Below, in pieces: positions 25,447 to 34,321 of a stretch of 64,000 nt of DNA. The DNA is taken from assembly GCF_030733265.1 (NCBI RefSeq), contig NZ_JASHJI010000021.1:49780-113779 (forward strand), written 5' to 3'. The DNA is from Roseibium sp. MMSF_3412. Lineage in GTDB: Bacteria > Pseudomonadota > Alphaproteobacteria > Rhizobiales > Stappiaceae. The position numbers and the translations under genes were made by a program. How positions within the stretch are numbered: the first letter of the stretch is position 1; every line of letters begins with the position of its first letter. The notes under the pieces were generated by a model. That model was given only the letters and a program-made list of their open reading frames with translations, was not told where the DNA came from and did not search any database.

Positions 25447-26376
25447 ATGCGTGAGATCGTAACTGCCGCTCTGCAGATGGGTCCGATCCAGAAAGCCGAG
25501 ACACGCAAGGACGTAGTCGAGCGGATGATTGCCCTTCTGGACAGGGCAAAGGATGCAGGGGCGACACTGGCCGTCTTCCCCGAACTTGCCCTGACAACAT
25601 TTTTTCCGCGCTGGTACATGGAAGACCAGGCGGAGGTCGACAGCTGGTTCGAGACGGAAATGCCCTCGGCGGAGACGCGCCCGCTGTTTGACCGCGCCAG
25701 GGCCTACGGCATCGGCATGTATCTGGGATATGCGGAAAAAACACCAGACGGGCACCATTTCAACACGTCCGTACTGGTATCGCCTCAAGGGGATATCGTT
25801 GGAAAATACCGGAAAGTCCATCTTCCCGGCCATTCGGAATTCGATACCGACCGCGCCTTTCAGCATCTGGAAAAGCGCTATTTCGAACCGGGCGACCTCG
25901 GATTTCCCGTCTGGCGGAGCCAGGACGGTATCCTTGGAATGTGCATCTGCAACGACCGCCGCTGGCCGGAAACCTACCGGGTCATGGGTCTCCAGGGCGT
26001 CGAAATGGTGATGCTCGGATTCAATACACCTGCGGTCAATTCGCAGATGTCGGCAGAAGGTCCGGAAGACCGACTGTTCCATCACCGCCTGAGCGTTCAG
26101 GCAGGCGCCTACCAGAACGCCACCTGGGTGATTGCAGTTGCCAAGGCCGGTGTCGAAGACGGGCATCCCCTGATCGGCGGCAGTCTGATCGTCGACCCCA
26201 ACGGCAAAATCGTTGCGGAAAGCACAACCGAGGACGACGAGATGCTTGTGCACGCCTGCGATCTCGACCTTTGCAACTTCGGCAAGGAGACGATCTTCGA
26301 TTTCGCCCGGCACCGGCGCATCGAGCACTACGGCTTGATCACGCAAAGGACCGGTGCCGAACTGCCGCCGGTATAA
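25447..26376 (+). CDS. N-carbamoyl-D-amino acid hydrolase (nitrilase superfamily)
   Basis: 309 aa. The nitrilase triad is visible: E46 (VFPELAL), K123 (KYRKVHLPG) and C168 (CICNDRRWPETYRVMGL). The last segment, NTPAVNSQ and FHHRLSVQAGAYQNATW closely follow the Agrobacterium D-carbamoylase pattern, including its 300-odd length. It hydrolyses an N-carbamoyl-D-amino acid to D-amino acid, CO2 and ammonia, the second step after hydantoin ring opening. The gene is between the transporter and the other catabolic enzymes; the ribosome-binding site is CAGGAGATC. Confidence 0.92.
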   Translation: MREIVTAALQMGPIQKAETRKDVVERMIALLDRAKDAGATLAVFPELALTTFFPRWYMEDQAEVDSWFETEMPSAETRPLFDRARAYGIGMYLGYAEKTPDGHHFNTSVLVSPQGDIVGKYRKVHLPGHSEFDTDRAFQHLEKRYFEPGDLGFPVWRSQDGILGMCICNDRRWPETYRVMGLQGVEMVMLGFNTPAVNSQMSAEGPEDRLFHHRLSVQAGAYQNATWVIAVAKAGVEDGHPLIGGSLIVDPNGKIVAESTTEDDEMLVHACDLDLCNFGKETIFDFARHRRIEHYGLITQRTGAELPPV

Positions 26377-26380
26377 TCTG

Positions 26381-27034
26381 ATGTTTCTCGATTTTTCGGC
26401 CCTGCTGCCGCAGCAGCGCTACAAACTCTTGACGGCCACGGTTGTGCCGCGCCCGATCGCGCTCGTCAGTACGATTTCAACCGAGGGCATCGTCAACGCT
26501 GCCCCGTTCAGCTTCTTCAATGTCTTTTCGGAAGACCCTGCGCTCGCTGTCCTGGGCCTGGAGTCGCGCCGCGACACCGGCGCCATCAAGGACACGACCC
26601 GGAACATCATCGAGAGCGGCGAATTGGTGATCAACCTTGTCGACCGGCAAATGGTATCCGAAATGGCGGCCTGCGCTGCGGATCTCGGCCCCGACCAGAG
26701 CGAACTCGATTTCGCGGGGCTGTCATCAGCGCGCTCCCGGATGATCGCGCCGCCGGGTATCGAAGAAGCACCCATCAGGTTTGAATGCCGCCTGTTCGAG
26801 ATGCGCCAGATCACGCCGGTCCGGCATCTGTGCATTGCCGAGATACTCGCGCTGCATGCCCGGTCCGGCCTGATCGACACGGCGGACATGCGTGTCGATA
26901 CGTCCGCCTACGTGCCGGTCGGACGGTTGCACGGCACTGAATATTGCGAAACGCAAGACCGTTTTCATATCACCGTTCCGCAAACCGGCAGCACGCCGCC
27001 TGCGGACCGTAAAGATCGGAGGAGACAAACATGA
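26381..27034 (+). CDS. Flavin reductase-like FMN-binding domain protein
   Basis: 217 aa from the ATG at 26381, four bases past the carbamoylase stop. The RYKLLTATVVPRPIALVSTISTEGIVNAAPFSFFNVFSEDP start is typical of the DIM6/NtaB flavin-reductase-like split-barrel family, which binds FMN. Members supply reduced flavin to two-component monooxygenases or act as FMN oxidoreductases of their own, but no monooxygenase is in the cluster. Its role here is unclear. The stop overlaps the DapA-like start (ATGA). Confidence 0.85.
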   Translation: MFLDFSALLPQQRYKLLTATVVPRPIALVSTISTEGIVNAAPFSFFNVFSEDPALAVLGLESRRDTGAIKDTTRNIIESGELVINLVDRQMVSEMAACAADLGPDQSELDFAGLSSARSRMIAPPGIEEAPIRFECRLFEMRQITPVRHLCIAEILALHARSGLIDTADMRVDTSAYVPVGRLHGTEYCETQDRFHITVPQTGSTPPADRKDRRRQT

Positions 27035-27969
27035 AGCTGACCGTGGACGCCAGTGGCGTCTTCATCATTTCGGCCACCCCCTTCACGGACACCGGGGCCA
27101 TCGACTATGACAGTGCCGACCGGCTCGTTGAGTTTTATCTCGACAAGGGCGTGACCGGCATGACCATCCTCGGCATGATGGGAGAAGCGCCAAAGCTTTC
27201 AGGGGAAGACTCGACCGCCTTTCTGTCCCATATGCTTGAGCGGGTTGCCGGACGCGTGCCCGTCATTGTCGGGGTCTCCAGTCCCGGCATAGACAATCTG
27301 GCGCAACTGTCGCATGCGGCGATGGACCGGGGCGCTGCAGGGGTGATGGTCGCGCCGATGCGGGGCCTGGCAACCGAAGACAAGCACTACGGCTATTTCT
27401 CGCAGGTTTTTGACGCGCTCGGTCCGGATGTTCCGGTCTGCTACCAGGACTTTCCGCTGAGCACGGGCGTCTCCATATCGGCGGCCCTGTTCAACCGGCT
27501 TGTCCAGGACTTCGAACAGCTGGTCATGCTGAAACACGAAGACTGGCCTGGCCTGAACAAGCTGACCGCCGTCCGGGCTGCCGCCTCTGAAACCGGGGCC
27601 CGCCGGGTTTCGATCCTGTGCGGCAACGGTGGACTGTTTCTCCCCGAAGAAATGCTGCGCGGTGCGGATGGAGCCATGACAGGCTTCGCGTTTCCTGAGA
27701 TGCTGGTCGGGGTGGTCAATCTCTGCAAGGCTGGCAAGGTGGATGAGGCAAGTGATCTCTTCGATGCCTATTTGCCGCTGATACGCCTTGAACAGCAGCC
27801 CGGTGCTGGACTGGCAATCCGCAAGGAAATCCTGAAGCGCCGCGGCGCCATTTCCTCGGCCGCAACGCGGCGGCCCGGCCCCAAACTGACGGCGGAAGAC
27901 CTGCAGGATCTGGACAGACTTCTCGCCCGGCTCGACACTCGCTTGAAGGACATGCCTCATGGATCTTGA
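27031..27969 (+). CDS. Dihydrodipicolinate synthase/N-acetylneuraminate lyase family enzyme
   Basis: 312 aa TIM-barrel class I aldolase. The Schiff-base lysine is K168 (VMLKHED) and the partner tyrosine Y138 (VCYQDFP). The GTTGE loop of lysine-pathway DapA is replaced by GMMGE (residues 48-52), so it is probably a catabolic lyase or hydratase of a 2-oxo acid. It overlaps the flavin protein by four bases and the SDR by 11. In this cluster it might cleave the oxo acid made from the released amino acid (inference). Confidence 0.88.
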   Translation: MKLTVDASGVFIISATPFTDTGAIDYDSADRLVEFYLDKGVTGMTILGMMGEAPKLSGEDSTAFLSHMLERVAGRVPVIVGVSSPGIDNLAQLSHAAMDRGAAGVMVAPMRGLATEDKHYGYFSQVFDALGPDVPVCYQDFPLSTGVSISAALFNRLVQDFEQLVMLKHEDWPGLNKLTAVRAAASETGARRVSILCGNGGLFLPEEMLRGADGAMTGFAFPEMLVGVVNLCKAGKVDEASDLFDAYLPLIRLEQQPGAGLAIRKEILKRRGAISSAATRRPGPKLTAEDLQDLDRLLARLDTRLKDMPHGS

Positions 27970-28744
27970 ACTGAACAACAAGGGCGCGCTCGTGCTGGCA
28001 TCCAGCCAGGGACTTGGCCTTGGCATCGCAACGACGCTGGCCCGGGAAGGCGCGCATGTCTGCCTGTCCGGACGCTCTGAAGACAAGCTGAAAGAGGTCG
28101 CGGCGCAACTCTTCCAGGATGGATGCAAGGCCGACTATGTTGTTTGCGATCTGTCTACTGAGACGGCGGCAGACGCTCTTTATCAAGCCGCGTGCGCCAA
28201 ACTCGGGCGCGTGGACATTCTGGTGAACAATACCGGCGGGCCGCCTCCTGGCCCCACCACCGCGCATTCAGCCGATTTGTGGCGCGCGCAATTCGACACG
28301 ATGGTCACGCGCCTGATCGAAGTGACCAACCTGTGCCTGCCCGGCATGGCCGCAAACAGGTGGGGACGTGTCCTGACGGTCGCGTCGTCCGGCGTGGTCC
28401 AGCCGATTCCGAACCTTGCCATGTCGAACACGCTTCGCTCCGCTCTTATCGGCTGGTCGAAGTCGCTTGCCAGCGAGGCCGCCAAGGACGGTATCACCTC
28501 CAACGTCCTCGTCCCGGGTCGAATTCACACCGCCCGGGTTGACGAGCTGGACAGCAAGGCTGCCGAGCGCCAGGGCAAATCCCTGGACGAAATCCGGACC
28601 GCATCGAGAGCGACAATTCCAGCCGGCCGCTACGGTGCCGTGGAGGAATTCGCCGACGTGGCCGCCTTCCTGTGTTCGGCCCGGGCAAGCTACGTGACCG
28701 GCAGCGTCGTGCGCTGCGATGGCGGTCTTATCAAATCCGTCTGA
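27959..28744 (+). CDS. SDR-family oxidoreductase lacking the YxxxK pair
   Basis: 261 aa short-chain dehydrogenase fold. The cofactor loop is ASSQGLGLGIA (residues 14-24), and the usual NNAG is NNTGG (90-94). The expected catalytic Tyr-x3-Lys is replaced by S156-NTL-R160 in PNLAMSNTLRSALIGWSK, a variant found in a distinct SDR subgroup. Canonical alcohol dehydrogenase chemistry is therefore doubtful. It overlaps the DapA-like gene by 11 bases and is followed by the hydantoinase after 17. Confidence 0.88.
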   Translation: MDLELNNKGALVLASSQGLGLGIATTLAREGAHVCLSGRSEDKLKEVAAQLFQDGCKADYVVCDLSTETAADALYQAACAKLGRVDILVNNTGGPPPGPTTAHSADLWRAQFDTMVTRLIEVTNLCLPGMAANRWGRVLTVASSGVVQPIPNLAMSNTLRSALIGWSKSLASEAAKDGITSNVLVPGRIHTARVDELDSKAAERQGKSLDEIRTASRATIPAGRYGAVEEFADVAAFLCSARASYVTGSVVRCDGGLIKSV

Positions 28745-28761
28745 CGAGGAGATCAGAACCC

Positions 28762-30225
28762 ATGGCTGACTACGACCTCATCATCAAGGGCGGAACAGTG
28801 GCGACCGCGACCGACACGTTCAGGGCCGATATCGGCATCAGGGACGGCAGGATCGCAGCGCTCGGTCTTGGACTGGAAGGGGCCGCGAGGACAATCGATG
28901 CGACCGGCAAGCTGGTTCTGCCGGGCGGTATCGAGACTCATTGCCATATCGAGCAGGAATCGGCCACCGGGGCCATGACATCGGACGACTACTATTCCGG
29001 CAGTGTTTCGGCAGCTTTCGGCGGCAATTCAACCATCGTTCCGTTTGCCGCCCAGCATCGCGGCCAGACAATCGCCGATGTCATCCGGACCTATGACGAC
29101 CGGGCAGCGCCGAAATCCGTTCTCGATTATTCCTACCACCTGATCGTTTCCGACCCGACAGAAACCGTCCTCAACGAAGAACTGCCGATGGCGTTCGATC
29201 GCGGCATCACGTCGTTCAAGGTCTTCATGACCTACGACAAGCTGATCGTTTCCGACGAGGCGATGCTCGACATTCTGGTCACCGCCAGGGAAAACGGCGC
29301 GCTGACGATGGTCCACGCTGAAAACAATGCGCTCATCAAGTGGATGGTGCAGCGTTTGATTGCACGTGGTTACGACGCACCGAAATTTCATGCGGTCAGC
29401 CACCCGGCAGCATCGGAAGCCGAGGCCATTCAAAGAGGTATCGCACTGGCTTCCTTCGTCGAAGCGCCGCTTCTTTTCGTGCATGTTTCCACCGATGCAG
29501 GAGCCCGCGCCATTGCGGATGCGCGCATGAGCGGCCACATGATTTTCGGAGAAACCTGCCCTCAATACATGTTCCTCACCGCCGACGACCTCGACAGACC
29601 CGGGGCGGAAGGGGCGAAATTCTGCTGCTCGCCGCCGCTCAGGGACAAGGCCACGCAGGATATCCTGTGGCGTCACCTCAATGCCGGCACGCTGCAGCTC
29701 TATTCCTCGGACCACGCCCCCTACCGCTTCGATGAAACCGGCAAGCTGTCGAGCGGCAGCAATCCGCCCTTCAACAAGATTGCCAACGGACTGCCCGGGA
29801 TCGAGATGCGGGCGCCGCTGCTCTTCTCCGAAGGCGTTGCAAAGGGCCGCCTGTCGCTGAATGCCTTCGTTGCCCTGACATCCAGCAACGCCGCGCGGCT
29901 TTTCGGAATGCAGGACCGCAAGGGCTCCATCGCCATCGGCCTGGATGCGGATATCGCGATCTGGGATCCGGAAAAGACAACCCGCGTCACCGCCGCCGGC
30001 ATGCACGACAATATGGACTACACGCCGTTCGAGGGCATGGAACTGACCGGCTGGCCTGTCACCGTCCTCAACCGTGGCAATGTGATCGTCGACGGCGGGG
30101 AGCTGAAAGCGGAGCGCGGCGCCGGTCAATTCATCAAGCGCCGGCCATTTGACGGCACCGGCTTTGTTCCGTCCCGCGCATCCGAAATGGTGCCGGAAAC
30201 GAATTTTGGCGCTCACCTTTTCTAG
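28762..30225 (+). CDS. Dihydropyrimidinase/D-hydantoinase family amidohydrolase
   Basis: 487 aa from the ATG at 28762, after an AGGAGATCAGAACCC ribosome-binding site. The binuclear metal ligands are visible: H60-x-H62 (ETHCHIEQ), carboxylated K153 (SFKVFMTY), H185 (MVHAENN), H241 (FVHVST) and D317 (SSDHAPY). It opens the ring of a 5-substituted hydantoin or dihydropyrimidine to an N-carbamoyl amino acid, which the upstream carbamoylase would cleave. The company of a D-carbamoylase and racemase favours hydantoinase over pyrimidine breakdown. Confidence 0.93.
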   Translation: MADYDLIIKGGTVATATDTFRADIGIRDGRIAALGLGLEGAARTIDATGKLVLPGGIETHCHIEQESATGAMTSDDYYSGSVSAAFGGNSTIVPFAAQHRGQTIADVIRTYDDRAAPKSVLDYSYHLIVSDPTETVLNEELPMAFDRGITSFKVFMTYDKLIVSDEAMLDILVTARENGALTMVHAENNALIKWMVQRLIARGYDAPKFHAVSHPAASEAEAIQRGIALASFVEAPLLFVHVSTDAGARAIADARMSGHMIFGETCPQYMFLTADDLDRPGAEGAKFCCSPPLRDKATQDILWRHLNAGTLQLYSSDHAPYRFDETGKLSSGSNPPFNKIANGLPGIEMRAPLLFSEGVAKGRLSLNAFVALTSSNAARLFGMQDRKGSIAIGLDADIAIWDPEKTTRVTAAGMHDNMDYTPFEGMELTGWPVTVLNRGNVIVDGGELKAERGAGQFIKRRPFDGTGFVPSRASEMVPETNFGAHLF

Positions 30226-30237
30226 GTCCGTTTCGAC

Positions 30238-30891
30238 ATGCAGAAAAAAATCCTGGTCGTGAATCCGAATTCCAATCCCGCGGTCACCGAAGGCTTCTCG
30301 GAGGCTGTTGAGCCGCTGCGCGTCGCGGGAGGTCCGCTGATCGAGTGTGTCACCCTGGAAAGCGGCCCATTCGGGGTCGAAACGCAGCAGGATGTCGACA
30401 GCGTGATCCTGCCCTTGCGCGATCTCATGCTCAGCCGGCAGGACGCGGATGCCTTCGTTATCGCCTGCTACTCCGACCCGGGCCTGGCAACCTGCCGAGA
30501 AGCCGTTTCAAAGCCGGTGTTCGGCATTCAGGAAAGCGGTCTTTTCACGGCGCTCCAGAAAGGAGAGCGGGCCGGCGTGATCGCGCTCAGCCCCAGATCG
30601 ATCGCCCGCCATCTCCCCTATGTGCGCAGGATGGGTGTGGAAAGCCGCCTTGCCGCGGAAAGGCCCCTGCATCTTTCCGTTGAAGCAGCGGAGCAGGACG
30701 AGGCGTTCGGACGTGTCCTTGAGGTGGCGACCGAGCTCAAGGACATGGACTTCGCGGATACGCTCGTTCTTGGCTGCGCCGGAATGGCCCGGCATCGCCA
30801 AAAGCTTGAAAAGGCCGTAGGATTGCCGGTGACCGACCCCACTCAGGCAGCAGTCGGACAGGCGCTGGGAACAGTGCTTCTGACACCCTAG
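30238..30891 (+). CDS. Hydantoin racemase/Asp-Glu racemase family protein
   Basis: 217 aa. The two catalytic cysteines are C77 (FVIACYSDPG) and C180 (LVLGCAGMA), and the start ILVVNPNSNPAVTE matches hydantoin racemases (about 240 aa). It would interconvert D- and L-hydantoins so that D-specific enzymes use both forms. It ends the operon, 12 bases after the hydantoinase. Aspartate racemase or arylmalonate decarboxylase relatives are less likely given the neighbours. Confidence 0.9.
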   Translation: MQKKILVVNPNSNPAVTEGFSEAVEPLRVAGGPLIECVTLESGPFGVETQQDVDSVILPLRDLMLSRQDADAFVIACYSDPGLATCREAVSKPVFGIQESGLFTALQKGERAGVIALSPRSIARHLPYVRRMGVESRLAAERPLHLSVEAAEQDEAFGRVLEVATELKDMDFADTLVLGCAGMARHRQKLEKAVGLPVTDPTQAAVGQALGTVLLTP

Positions 30892-31183
30892 GTGATGGAC
30901 TCATAAATGAGACTGAAATGGCATGCGAAATGGCGAAATCCCGTCAGGAAGGGTGTGCGAAGCGGGCTTTCTGCCCGGTCAAGCACGCTGACGCCGCGGG
31001 GTGAAGCCATTTCCATCTCCTTCGGATTTGACCGGCTTGCTTCTCCTCCGCGTTGCGAAAGGCTTGAAAATGAAGCACATTTCCTGCGCTTCCGCGCCTT
31101 GATGAGACGCAAGCCGTCTCAAACCATTCCTGCCTCTTTTATGAGGCCATCACCTAGACCCGAGAACATGCCCGGAGCAGCGC
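30892..31183. other. 292-base intergenic region, no supported gene
   Basis: A 99-codon open frame (30907-31206) crosses this gap but overlaps the LysR start, is arginine-rich in a shadow-like way and has no good ribosome-binding site. No terminator is obvious. Confidence 0.4.
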
Positions 31184-32104
31184 TTGAAGATTACCCGGAA
31201 GAATGACCTGAGCCTCCGGTTGCTGGAGATCTTCGAAGCGCTGATGCGCTGCCAGACGACGGTCGGTGCGGCCGAAGATCTCGGTATCTCCCAGCCGGCG
31301 GTGTCCAACGGCATCAGTACCCTGGAAAAACAGCTCGGTTTTCCCCTGTTCGAGCGAACCGGACGCAAGTTGCAGCCGACGGAGGATGCACGGTTGTTTC
31401 TTGCCGAAGTCGAACCGCTGTTTTCGATCCTGCGCAATATCGAGACGGAAGCGCGCGAACTGCGTGCCGCCAAATCCGGACGGCTCAGGCTGTCGACGAC
31501 ACCCCCGCTCGGCCACGGGGCCTTGCCGAGCATTCTGTCTGCCTTTCTGGAAGATCGTCCCAACGCAACGGTTCGCTACTCCGTGCGCCGGCTCGAAACC
31601 GTTCTGCAGAACGTCAAGATGGGCATTGTCGACATGGGCTTTGTCCTTGGTCTGAGAACCCACCTGGATCTTGATGTCATCGAACTGGCCGAGCAGAACA
31701 TGGTCTGCGTGCTGCCGAACGGGCACCCGCTCGAATCGCTTCCGGTTGTCAGTCCTCAGGACCTTGCAGGCAGCCGCCTGATCGGCCTGGAGAGCCATAT
31801 CGGCACCACGATCCGCCATGCCTTTGAGGAAACCGGCGCTCCCTTCGACGCCAAGGTGGAAGCCCGATACTGCCACACGGCGTGTATCCTGGCCGCGCAG
31901 GGTATCGGTGCGGCGGTCGTCGATCCCTATTCGGCTCTCTTTGCCAGCAATCTCAATATCGTGACGCGGCCGTTCGTGCCCGAGACGAAAATCGTCGCCA
32001 GTGTCGCCGTCCGGCGCGGCGCAAACATGCCGCGGATCGCGATCGATTTCATCGAGAACGTCAAGCGGGAACTCGCCCGCAAGACCCCGTCCGACCTGAT
32101 GTAA
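31184..32104 (+). CDS. LysR-type regulator, likely of the hydantoin cluster
   Basis: 306 aa from a TTG at 31184 (MKITRKNDLSLRLLEIF), with CCCGGAGCAGC upstream; no better start exists. The helix-turn-helix is FEALMRCQTTVGAAEDLGISQPAVSNGISTLE, then an effector domain (SGRLRLSTTPPLGHG). It lies 292 bases downstream of the racemase on the same strand and is the only regulator next to the operon. Confidence 0.88.
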   Translation: MKITRKNDLSLRLLEIFEALMRCQTTVGAAEDLGISQPAVSNGISTLEKQLGFPLFERTGRKLQPTEDARLFLAEVEPLFSILRNIETEARELRAAKSGRLRLSTTPPLGHGALPSILSAFLEDRPNATVRYSVRRLETVLQNVKMGIVDMGFVLGLRTHLDLDVIELAEQNMVCVLPNGHPLESLPVVSPQDLAGSRLIGLESHIGTTIRHAFEETGAPFDAKVEARYCHTACILAAQGIGAAVVDPYSALFASNLNIVTRPFVPETKIVASVAVRRGANMPRIAIDFIENVKRELARKTPSDLM

Positions 32105-32308
32105 AACGCATGTCCTGCATGCCCGATCTGACGCGGTGAAAGCGGACACAAAGCCCTTCATATTCGGTCAACGCGATGCGGTGGAAATCGTGATCAGCGC
32201 ACACATCTGCCCGGGTCGAACGCGGCAGACACGGTTTACCAGGCGCTTGACTCGTACCGCAGCGGGGATCATTCCCTTGTTGGATTCAACAAAGGGGCGG
32301 ACAGCGGC

Positions 32309-33088
32309 ATGACGCAGACACTTGAAAACATGACCCTTGTCGTAACCGGGGCAGCAAGCGGTATCGGACGCGCGATTGCCGTGGAAGCGGCAAGGCGGGG
32401 TGCGCGGAAACTTGTTGCCACAGATATCGACAACGACGGTCTGGCCGCCCTTTCCGCCATCCTGCCGGACCGGACCGAATTGATCTGCGTTACGGCGAAC
32501 CTCGCCAACCCTGAAGCCGCCGCAATGATCGCCGAGCGGGCACGGACAGGCTTCGGCGGCATCGACGGGCTGGTCAATGCTGCAGGCATCACGACCCGCG
32601 CCGGCTTCCTGGACGGAACGCCACAGACCTTCGATGACGTCTTCGCCATCAACACCCGCGCGCCGTTCCTGTTGATGCAACAGGCGATCCGGGACATGCG
32701 GTCGCGCGCGCAAAGCGGCACAATCGTCAATATCCAGTCGATGAACGCGCATTGCGGCGCGCCTGACCTTGCGATCTATTCCGCCTCAAAGGGTGCATTG
32801 CAGACCCTGACCAAGAACGCGGCCAACGCCCACATCGCCGACGGTATCCGCGTGAACGGCATCAATCTGGGCTGGGTCCTGACCGAGGCCGAACACAACA
32901 TGCAGGCGAATGTTCTGGGCGGCGGCGAGGACTGGGCCGAAAGGGTAGCGCCGACGCGTCCCCTGGGCCGGCTTCTCAACGCGGAAGAGACCGCCAACCT
33001 GGCGCTCTATCTTCTCTCGCCGGCCTCCGCGCCGATGACAGGCGTCAATCTCGATTTCGAGCAATCCGTGGTCGGTGCACCTGCGTGA
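32309..33088 (+). CDS. SDR-family oxidoreductase
   Basis: 259 aa. It has TGAASGIGRAIA (cofactor), NAAGITTRAG and the catalytic Tyr-Lys pair in IYSASKGALQTL, with the tail MTGVNLDFEQSV close to sugar or polyol dehydrogenases. It is convergent with lacI across 6 bases and separate from the LacI-controlled operon by strand. A role in sugar or polyol oxidation is likely from context. Confidence 0.88.
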   Translation: MTQTLENMTLVVTGAASGIGRAIAVEAARRGARKLVATDIDNDGLAALSAILPDRTELICVTANLANPEAAAMIAERARTGFGGIDGLVNAAGITTRAGFLDGTPQTFDDVFAINTRAPFLLMQQAIRDMRSRAQSGTIVNIQSMNAHCGAPDLAIYSASKGALQTLTKNAANAHIADGIRVNGINLGWVLTEAEHNMQANVLGGGEDWAERVAPTRPLGRLLNAEETANLALYLLSPASAPMTGVNLDFEQSVVGAPA

Positions 33089-33094
33089 CGCCGA

Positions 33095-34123
33095 TCATGC
33101 GCCTGGGGGCGGCGCGGTGCTTGCGCGCACGATCAACTCCACCGGAACCGGCGTTTCAGCCGTCTCGTCCCTGTCTTTCTGACCAAGCCTGTCAAGCAGG
33201 ACCTTTGCGGCACGCAGCCCCATCTGCTGACGGTCCTGCCGGATCGTGGTCAAGGCGGGCACGGAGTATCCGGACATCTCGATGTCATCGAAACCGACAA
33301 CGGAGATGTCTTCCGGAATCCGCAAGCCTTCCTCCGTCAAGCCAGCGATCAGACCGAAGGCGACCATGTCCGCCGAACAGAAGACGGCTGTGGGGCGATT
33401 GTCCATCGCGACAATGCGGGCCGCGGCGGCATAGCCGGATTCCACCGAGAAATCGCCTCTGATGATCCAGTCCGCGGGTGCGGGAAGGTCGAGCCGGTCG
33501 CGTTCCGCCAGCATCGCCTCGCGGCGCGCCGTTGTCAGAACATTGCCGTCGGGGCCGGTCACATGCGCGATCTTGCGATGGCCGAGCGCGTGCAGATGCC
33601 GGATCGCCAGCCGCGCACCTTCGGCATTGTCGCTCGTGATCACGGGAAAATCCTGACCGGCAATCCACTCGCACAAAAATACGATTCTCTCTCCCGCGCC
33701 CACATCGGTGCACGCATCCAATGCCGAGGCAGAGAGCCGTCCATCAAGCACCACCGCGCCGTCGATCCTGCCATCAAGAAAGTTCTCAGCAAGCGTCGAA
33801 TCGTGAAACGGGTTGGTTTCCGTGTCGGTGATCAAAACGGAAAAGTCTGTTTCTGCGAACCCTTCGCTGATACCGGCCAGAATCCCGGAATAAAACGGTT
33901 TACCGAGGTTCGGCACGAGAACAAGAACGGCATTTGCCCGCTGCAGCCGCAGATTTCGCGCTGCCTGGTTGACCCGGTAACCCGTGCTTTGAATGGCATG
34001 GCGAACGGCTTCCCTGGTGCGCTCGCTGACCAGGGCGGGGTTGGTCAGAACCCGGCTGACTGTCGTTGGGGAAACCCCGGCAACCCGGGCAATGTCCTGT
34101 ATCGTTGCAGGCTTCTGAATCAT
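33095..34123 (-). CDS. LacI-family transcriptional repressor
   Basis: 342 aa. The N-terminal LacI helix-turn-helix and hinge are textbook (TIQDIARVAGVSPTTVSRVLTNPALVSERTREAV, residues 7-41, then YRVNQAARNLR), followed by a periplasmic-binding-like domain (VVGFDDIEMSGYSVPALTTIRQD). It is divergent from the SDR-Gfo/Idh-TIM-ABC operon, and two copies of a LacI-type palindrome lie in the 198-base gap, so it probably represses that operon and itself. Confidence 0.94.
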   Translation of the reverse strand: MIQKPATIQDIARVAGVSPTTVSRVLTNPALVSERTREAVRHAIQSTGYRVNQAARNLRLQRANAVLVLVPNLGKPFYSGILAGISEGFAETDFSVLITDTETNPFHDSTLAENFLDGRIDGAVVLDGRLSASALDACTDVGAGERIVFLCEWIAGQDFPVITSDNAEGARLAIRHLHALGHRKIAHVTGPDGNVLTTARREAMLAERDRLDLPAPADWIIRGDFSVESGYAAAARIVAMDNRPTAVFCSADMVAFGLIAGLTEEGLRIPEDISVVGFDDIEMSGYSVPALTTIRQDRQQMGLRAAKVLLDRLGQKDRDETAETPVPVELIVRASTAPPPGA

Positions 34124-34154
34124 GCTCTCTTTTCGCCATCCATCATTTTTTTGG

Positions 34155-34184
34155 TTGACACTAATCTTCTGTTTTGTCGATTAT
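34155..34184 (+). promoter_or_regulatory. Sigma-70-like promoter for the sugar operon
   Basis: A perfect TTGACA (34155-34160) is followed 18 bases later by GATTAT (34179-34184). The first LacI-type operator begins inside the -10, so repressor binding would block RNA polymerase. Confidence 0.6.
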
Positions 34185-34198
34185 GAAATCGATTTCAT
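34183..34198. promoter_or_regulatory. LacI-family operator 1
   Basis: ATGAAATCGATTTCAT, a perfect 16-bp palindrome with the central CG typical of LacI-family operators, overlapping the -10 region. Confidence 0.9.
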
Positions 34199-34236
34199 GA
34201 TTAGAAAAGGGCTCTATGGGGTATTTTTCGTCCGTA

Positions 34237-34250
34237 TGAAATCGATTTCA
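34237..34250. promoter_or_regulatory. LacI-family operator 2
   Basis: TGAAATCGATTTCA, a perfect 14-bp palindrome identical to the core of operator 1, centred 53 bases downstream, about five helical turns, so both lie on the same DNA face. It is in the leader, upstream of the SDR start, and could permit a loop or act as a roadblock. Confidence 0.9.
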
Positions 34251-34321
34251 AGGCGCTTTTTTGCACTTGAGGAGGATGTGATGGTTCCTTCGCGGTCGAA
34301 GACGAACGATGCGAGGATCTC

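Noticed and set aside
30907..31206. 99-codon open frame between racemase and LysR genes
   Set aside because: Overlaps the LysR start, no ribosome-binding site, and shadow-like Arg/Pro/Ser composition.
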